This document shows positions 52,001 through 58,000 of a stretch of DNA of 64,000 bases, one piece after another; the stretch's first letter is position 1, and every line of letters begins with the position of its first letter. The notes under the pieces were generated by a model. It saw only the letters and a program-made list of their open reading frames with translations, had not been told where the DNA came from and made no database searches. The translations under genes and the position numbers were made by a program. The stretch lies in the NCBI GenBank assembly GCA_903813345.2, contig CAIIXF020000002.1, positions 15,200,467-15,264,466 of the forward strand, given 5' to 3'. This stretch comes from Owenia fusiformis (lineage: Eukaryota; Annelida; Polychaeta; Sabellida; Oweniidae).

Positions 52001-55000
52001 GAATTCAGTATCTTCATTAGTATCTTAGATATATAGGTTTCTTATAGTATCCCCTGCAGATTTTATTGGAGTATAAGGAAAATGCTCTGAAGAGGGTTGC
52101 CCAAGGATGCCACTTAACAGTATTTTTGAGGTCCCAACCCTCTATTCATGGGAATAGTTAACCATTGTAAAGCTTCTCATGGTTAACTGACAGAATTGAT
52201 TGTATCTTCAACTAAGAAGACAATAAAATGTTATAAAACAAGAAGAAAACCAAACCAACTTTCTTCTATTTACCAGGGGTAGGGCACTATAAAGTCATAC
52301 TAAAATTACAAAATAGTACTTCATCACTATAATAGATGTATTACAATATCACACATAGCTTAGGAATGTTGTTAGAATACTACTTTGAGCTGTTTAAGTT
52401 ATCATATTTTGCTTGAACCTACAAATATAAAATAAGCAAGAAAAAATGACAAAAATTGAATATTTTTTTCTAATTAATTGTATTTTTCCGAAACCAACAA
52501 AGATATCAACCTATAACTTTAAGGTAGTATTCATCTCTGTACTAACAATGTATGCTGTAGAACTCAGAACAATAGTTTATATATCCTTTGAGTTATGAAC
52601 TAGTTTCATAGTACCCCCTAGAATATTTTCCTAGGGGGGTAAAAACGCTCAAATTCAGTGTCGTGACCACCACGTTGAGCTGTCATCTTTTAATATCTTT
52701 ATCAGCATGAAAAACTGATCCAGAAGAAATAGGTCTGTTGCTTTTTCTAGAAAATGCCTCAAAAACCCTTTCCCTTGAGATATTCTGAAATTGGAACCTG
52801 TCTATAGTGATAAAACAAATTACTCTCATTTTCGAAATATGTTTTCCGTTCCTTGGCAATAATCTTTCATTTGGTACCGATCCAACCGCCGAAAAGTAAT
52901 TCGAATCGTTCTGAATCGTGGGAATGAAGTACTTTCTTTTTTGCGCATGCGCATAGAACACGGGATATTCGGCCATTTTTCAACTTTCAGTTTCGAAACA
53001 TAATTTCATGCATCTATTTTGCGTATAGCAGTCGTTATAGGTTAGGCTGTCCTTCGTTAAAAATAATATACGGAAATGAACCTAAGTAAACAAAGAACTC
53101 TAGAAACTACCGATTTTTAACAGTGGACGTGTCTTGAGGAAGAAATCGACTCTGGAGCTAACAATTTGAGGGTGAAAATTGTCGTGTTTTGCATTTTCAA
53201 TTAAAATTAATCACTTCCTTACATGTTCTTCACACATCTCAGCAACTAGTGGATGGATTGCTACCATTTTAGGTAAGTTTACTCTGTAGTGTTGTTTGAA
53301 TCAGCATGTCGATTATTGAAAGGATTCCATATATTTTTACTTGATATATCTAACAATCATTTTCTACAAATTTCAGGTAGCATCAAAACCGACCACCCTT
53401 AATACTATTAATAAGCAGTAGACTCATCGGAGGGCTTGCCCGACGCCTCGAGACAAGCCCCTGTGCCTGAATCGATTGCAAACTTAATAATTTCACAATA
53501 CGGCACAAATGGTTTATCTCATCAAATGTGCAAATATGAAGTTTGCAATCGATTCAGGTCATACTTAAAATTAAAAGATTGTACATTTTTTCATCATTTT
53601 TTTCCCTACAAAATGGCTATAGAAAAATGCTCCAAAAACAACTTTTACACTTATCAAATATCACACAAGTTTGTAAAACCAAAGATTTTACTATTATATT
53701 TCATTATGTAGTAACATATTTGGATAAGATGCAGGGATGCGTAGGATGTAAATGGATTTTGACATACACAAAAATTTTTCCTGGTTTGGAGTCTATACCT
53801 TTACACTTCATGATTGAATTATGACCCTAATAAGTGGCCTATACATCAATACAGTGCTGAATATAGGCCTATACATCAATACAGTGCTGAATATAGGTCA
53901 ACAAGATACTAGTGTGCATATAAATGTAATAATTGAAGCAGAATACTCATTTTGAAAAATCAGATGAATTATTTTTTTCCCATGGGGAGATCCCAATGGA
54001 GGGTGTATAAGGTCCTTTGATAGTAGATGGTCAAATAATCATTTGAAAATGATACGTTCAGCTATTTTTGAAATACAACAAAGGAGCGTGATTGGACGGG
54101 AATTTTGAATATTTGATTTATCACCCTTTTTATGAACAGGTAAAATATGCCCACTTTTCCAAGTTTGATCAATTATCAATATGTTACAGGAAATTATGAT
54201 TCTGTCATGAACAAGTAATTAAGGAACAAAGCTGAAAACTTATGAGCAGTTATTAGAGATTAGGGCATATCATTTACATGATGGTTATAACCACCAGTTT
54301 ACTTTTGTGACTGGATGTTATAACCACCATTTTTGGTGGCTGGATCAATGCTATACATGTATATGGAAGAACATGTGTGTTTCATAGCTCAGTCATAGAA
54401 CTTTTTCCAGTAATGGGTCAAAAGGTCAGGAGGTCAGGGGTCAATGGTTTATCGGCCAAGTTCCACTGGGATGGACTGACTTGATCACATCATACTTATG
54501 ATATAAACAGTTACTTCGTTTGACCAACATGATATCATGTATGGTAGAGTACAGCTCCAGGATTGTGGGCATGTAAGACATGGCTGCAATGATGCGGAAG
54601 AGCCAGTTATTTTGTTTCCATTGCTCAGTAGTAGAGCTTTCCAAACTGGTCTCTCATGACATGATAAAACCCAGTAGGCCCTTTGTTCAAGTGAATCATT
54701 CACTACAGACATATTACTGTATACATGTACTAGATATACTGAACAGCATTTGATTGTAAGAAAATCTACTTCCAGGATAGTCCTGCTGTTCAAAAACGTC
54801 TTGCAGTTCTGGGTTGCCAGCTGAGGAAGGCAGAGCTTGGCAAGAAAACATATGAAGTGGCAACTGAAAAACTTTTACATTTTGCAGAGGTGAGCTGTTT
54901 GTTTTTGGGAGTAGATCCTGTGTGTGAAAGTTAATTAAAATAAAACTTTTGCCATCTTAGATGAAAGGACCAAGACTAGATATTTTCTTACCCCAAGAAG

Positions 55001-58000
55001 TGATACTACTAATTTTTTTTTATTTGTGTTTGATGAGAATTGCTGTTTTTCTAATTTATTTTATAACTTAATAATTGTTGACAATTTATGTTTACGTCTA
55101 GTTGGTTTTTCATTATGAAAGTTGTTCTTTCAACATACAGCTATTAAATTAACTCCTGTAAAATCATTGTTTATCGTTTATTTATTATATTGACAGTGAA
55201 AGGATGAAGTTAATGCTTTTTACACACTTATCACGATTTACCATAAATAATTATTGTAAGTTTCAGCAGCAAACATAGATGACAATGTAGATCATGAAAA
55301 ATTGTTTTATATTCACTGCAAAAATATCATAATCATAATTACCAACTTCCAGTCAGTGGTATGTGAAACAATGTAGAAAGATTATAATGATTGCATCAAA
55401 TCAACAAACTTAAACATGTTTCAAATGAAAACGTATCCAAAACATTTGAAAATGTAAGTTATTTCTAGCAGATTTCCAAAAACATCGACGTTCAGTTCCA
55501 GACAATGATTTGTATGCATATTTACAAATACAGAGATTGACGACCCTCCTACACACATCAAAATGGATGGCACGAATTTGAGTAGTTATTGGCCTCTTGA
55601 GATCAGCAATGGTCAGTCAGCACACATATTGTCTTTAAGATGTCACTACTGATAAAAATCTGTTGGTTGAGATCTAGTGAATGAGCTGCCCATATGCTTT
55701 GCCTCTACGACTGATTAACTGACCACCAAAGCATTGCCTAAACCATTCCAGCATATCATTTGCAGTGTGGAGGTGGCACTTGTTGAAACCATTGCCTATC
55801 TCTATGAATACTCCTTCTGGTGCCTAGTGATCTCCAAAGCTTAGTGAGAACTTGAATATAACGGTCCTCATCCTTGTGATACCAAATTCCCAGTCATCTT
55901 CGAATCAATAGGGACAGATGATTCCATGTTTGCTTAATGCCACCAAAGGCAGTACATTTTTCAGAATGCAATGGATGCTGTAACACTTCATCAGAGGATG
56001 TAAGGCCCACTAGCAGCTGTTCTTGGAATTAACTTGTCCATTCAAAAATAAATGTGTGGAGGAGGGTCACCAACAACTTCGTTCGCAAAATTCAATTGTG
56101 CATAAAGAGGAGAGGTGCCTACTTTGGGCATGTTTTGTAAAGTGCTGTAGTTTTTTACTCAACTGGCTGAAAAAAACTTTCACAACAAAATTCACATTGA
56201 ATAAACTAAATAATTCTGAATTTTCAAGACACCCGTGTAGCTCAGCGGTAGCGCATGTACCTCTTACGCAATAGGTCCCGGATTCGATCCCCGGTTCAGG
56301 CAAGACTAAATTTGCTTGTTTGCGTGAAGTACTTCAGGGTGTTTGACTGAGTGGTCCGCAACTCGTACAAAAGGCTGTGGTGTGTACTTGTATGTCTATG
56401 TATAAGTGCACATAAAAGAACACAGGGCTCCTTCAAGGAGGGGTTTCTGGGTCTATCTTCAAGGTTAATTACGTAAATTACGACCGTATATATACGGGAT
56501 ATACCCTAGAGGTATTGCTCACCTTCATTGGTGGTAAACAAAATACAAAACAAGACAGAATATGCAAGATTGACCGAGTTATTCAACTTTTCTTTGGTCC
56601 TGTTTTTTTGGACACCCTGTATAAAGCAAATTACTGATCTGGGGGACATTAACAGAAACTTCATAAAGGAAGGAATTCCTAAACCAATTTTTGTTACCAT
56701 GGATGTAATGACATTATAGTGAGAGAACAATGGACTTAAAGAATTCTTAACTTTACAAAGTGTTTTACAAAGCATCAATCGTGGCTATAAAATGTTTTGT
56801 TTGATGGTTAGAATGTGATAACGCACGCTAAATGTGTGAAGTTGTAATTGACACACATTTTATATTTCAGATGGTGCATGAAACATTGTCCACTCAAGGA
56901 GACGTGGCCTTTATTAGGTAATATACCTTATTATTATCTCATACGTGGCCTTTATTAGGTAATATACCTTATCATTATCTCATACATGGCCTTTATTAGG
57001 TAATATACCTTATCATTATCTCATACGTGGCCTTTATTAGGTAATATACCTTATTATTATCTCATACGTGGCCTTTATTAGGTAATATACCTTATTATTA
57101 TCTCATACGTGGCCTTTATTAGGTAATATACCTTATCATTATCTCATACGTGGCCTTTATTAGGTAATATACCTTATCATTATCTCATACGTGGCCTTTA
57201 TTAGGTAATAAACCTTATTATTATCTCATACATGGCCTTTATTAGGTAATATACCTTATCATTATCTCATATGTGGCCTTTATTAGGTAATATACCTTAT
57301 TATTATCTCATACGTGGCCTTTATTAGGTAATATACCTTATCATTATCTTATACATGGCCTTTATTAGGTAATATTATACAAATTTTGAATTCTGTGGAG
57401 TTGAATATCTGTATATATTTTTGAAGGTGTATTCACCGCAGCCCGAAGGGCGAGGTGAATACATCCCTTAGAAATATTTATAGTTATTAAACGATCACAG
57501 AATTCAATATTTGTTTTATTATTTCCTCATTATAAAATAGTACACAATATTGAAGTTAGAAGTACACATAATTGTTATGATTTGACGTTTAGTTTCAACG
57601 TATTTCCAAACGTTTGCAAATATTCTGTTATAATTCACGATCTCAGTCACACCATAGATGAAAATTAGCTTCGGAACTTCCATGTTGAAGTCCATTGTCT
57701 TTGTGCTTTGGTTTGTTGACTTTTTGAACACATCTGTAAATTCTTTATCCAGTGTTTATTATACAGTTGTGAACCTTTTCTTGGGAGGACTTCCTGAAAC
57801 AATGAGAGAACTAGGGCTGGCACGGAACGGAATTATTATCCGAACCGTCCGATTTTGCCTTCGGAAACGGACTTTCGGACCTACCCTCTCATATACCGAT
57901 AATTTTCGGAACTTTTATTTTCCGTTAAGAATATTCACTTATTGTTATAGCGACACGCTAACTCGCTATAGCGAACTAGTATTATGAAATGAAATCAATA

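Larger units (their letters stand above)
48191..53465. mobile_element. 5.3-kb transposon with 1.2-kb terminal inverted repeats
   Basis: The termini are CACAGGGGCTTGTCTCGAGG and its reverse complement. Inverted repeats run from 48191 to about 49363 and from about 52259 to 53465. Exact 8-bp duplications CCTGAATC flank it (48183-48190 and 53466-53473). The interior of about 2.9 kb has no transposase frame, so the element is non-autonomous. Eight-bp duplications occur with hAT and P elements. The CACAG start does not exactly fit the usual hAT consensus, so the superfamily is open. Confidence 0.85.

Noticed and set aside
56230-56302. A tRNA gene
   Set aside because: A and B boxes are present, but the acceptor-stem halves do not pair and no anticodon stem forms. 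It is the head of a SINE.
57658-57987. Plus-strand frame of 109 codons
   Set aside because: Its second half is the left end of the hAT MITE (from 57812), so it is a chance fusion of intron and transposon.
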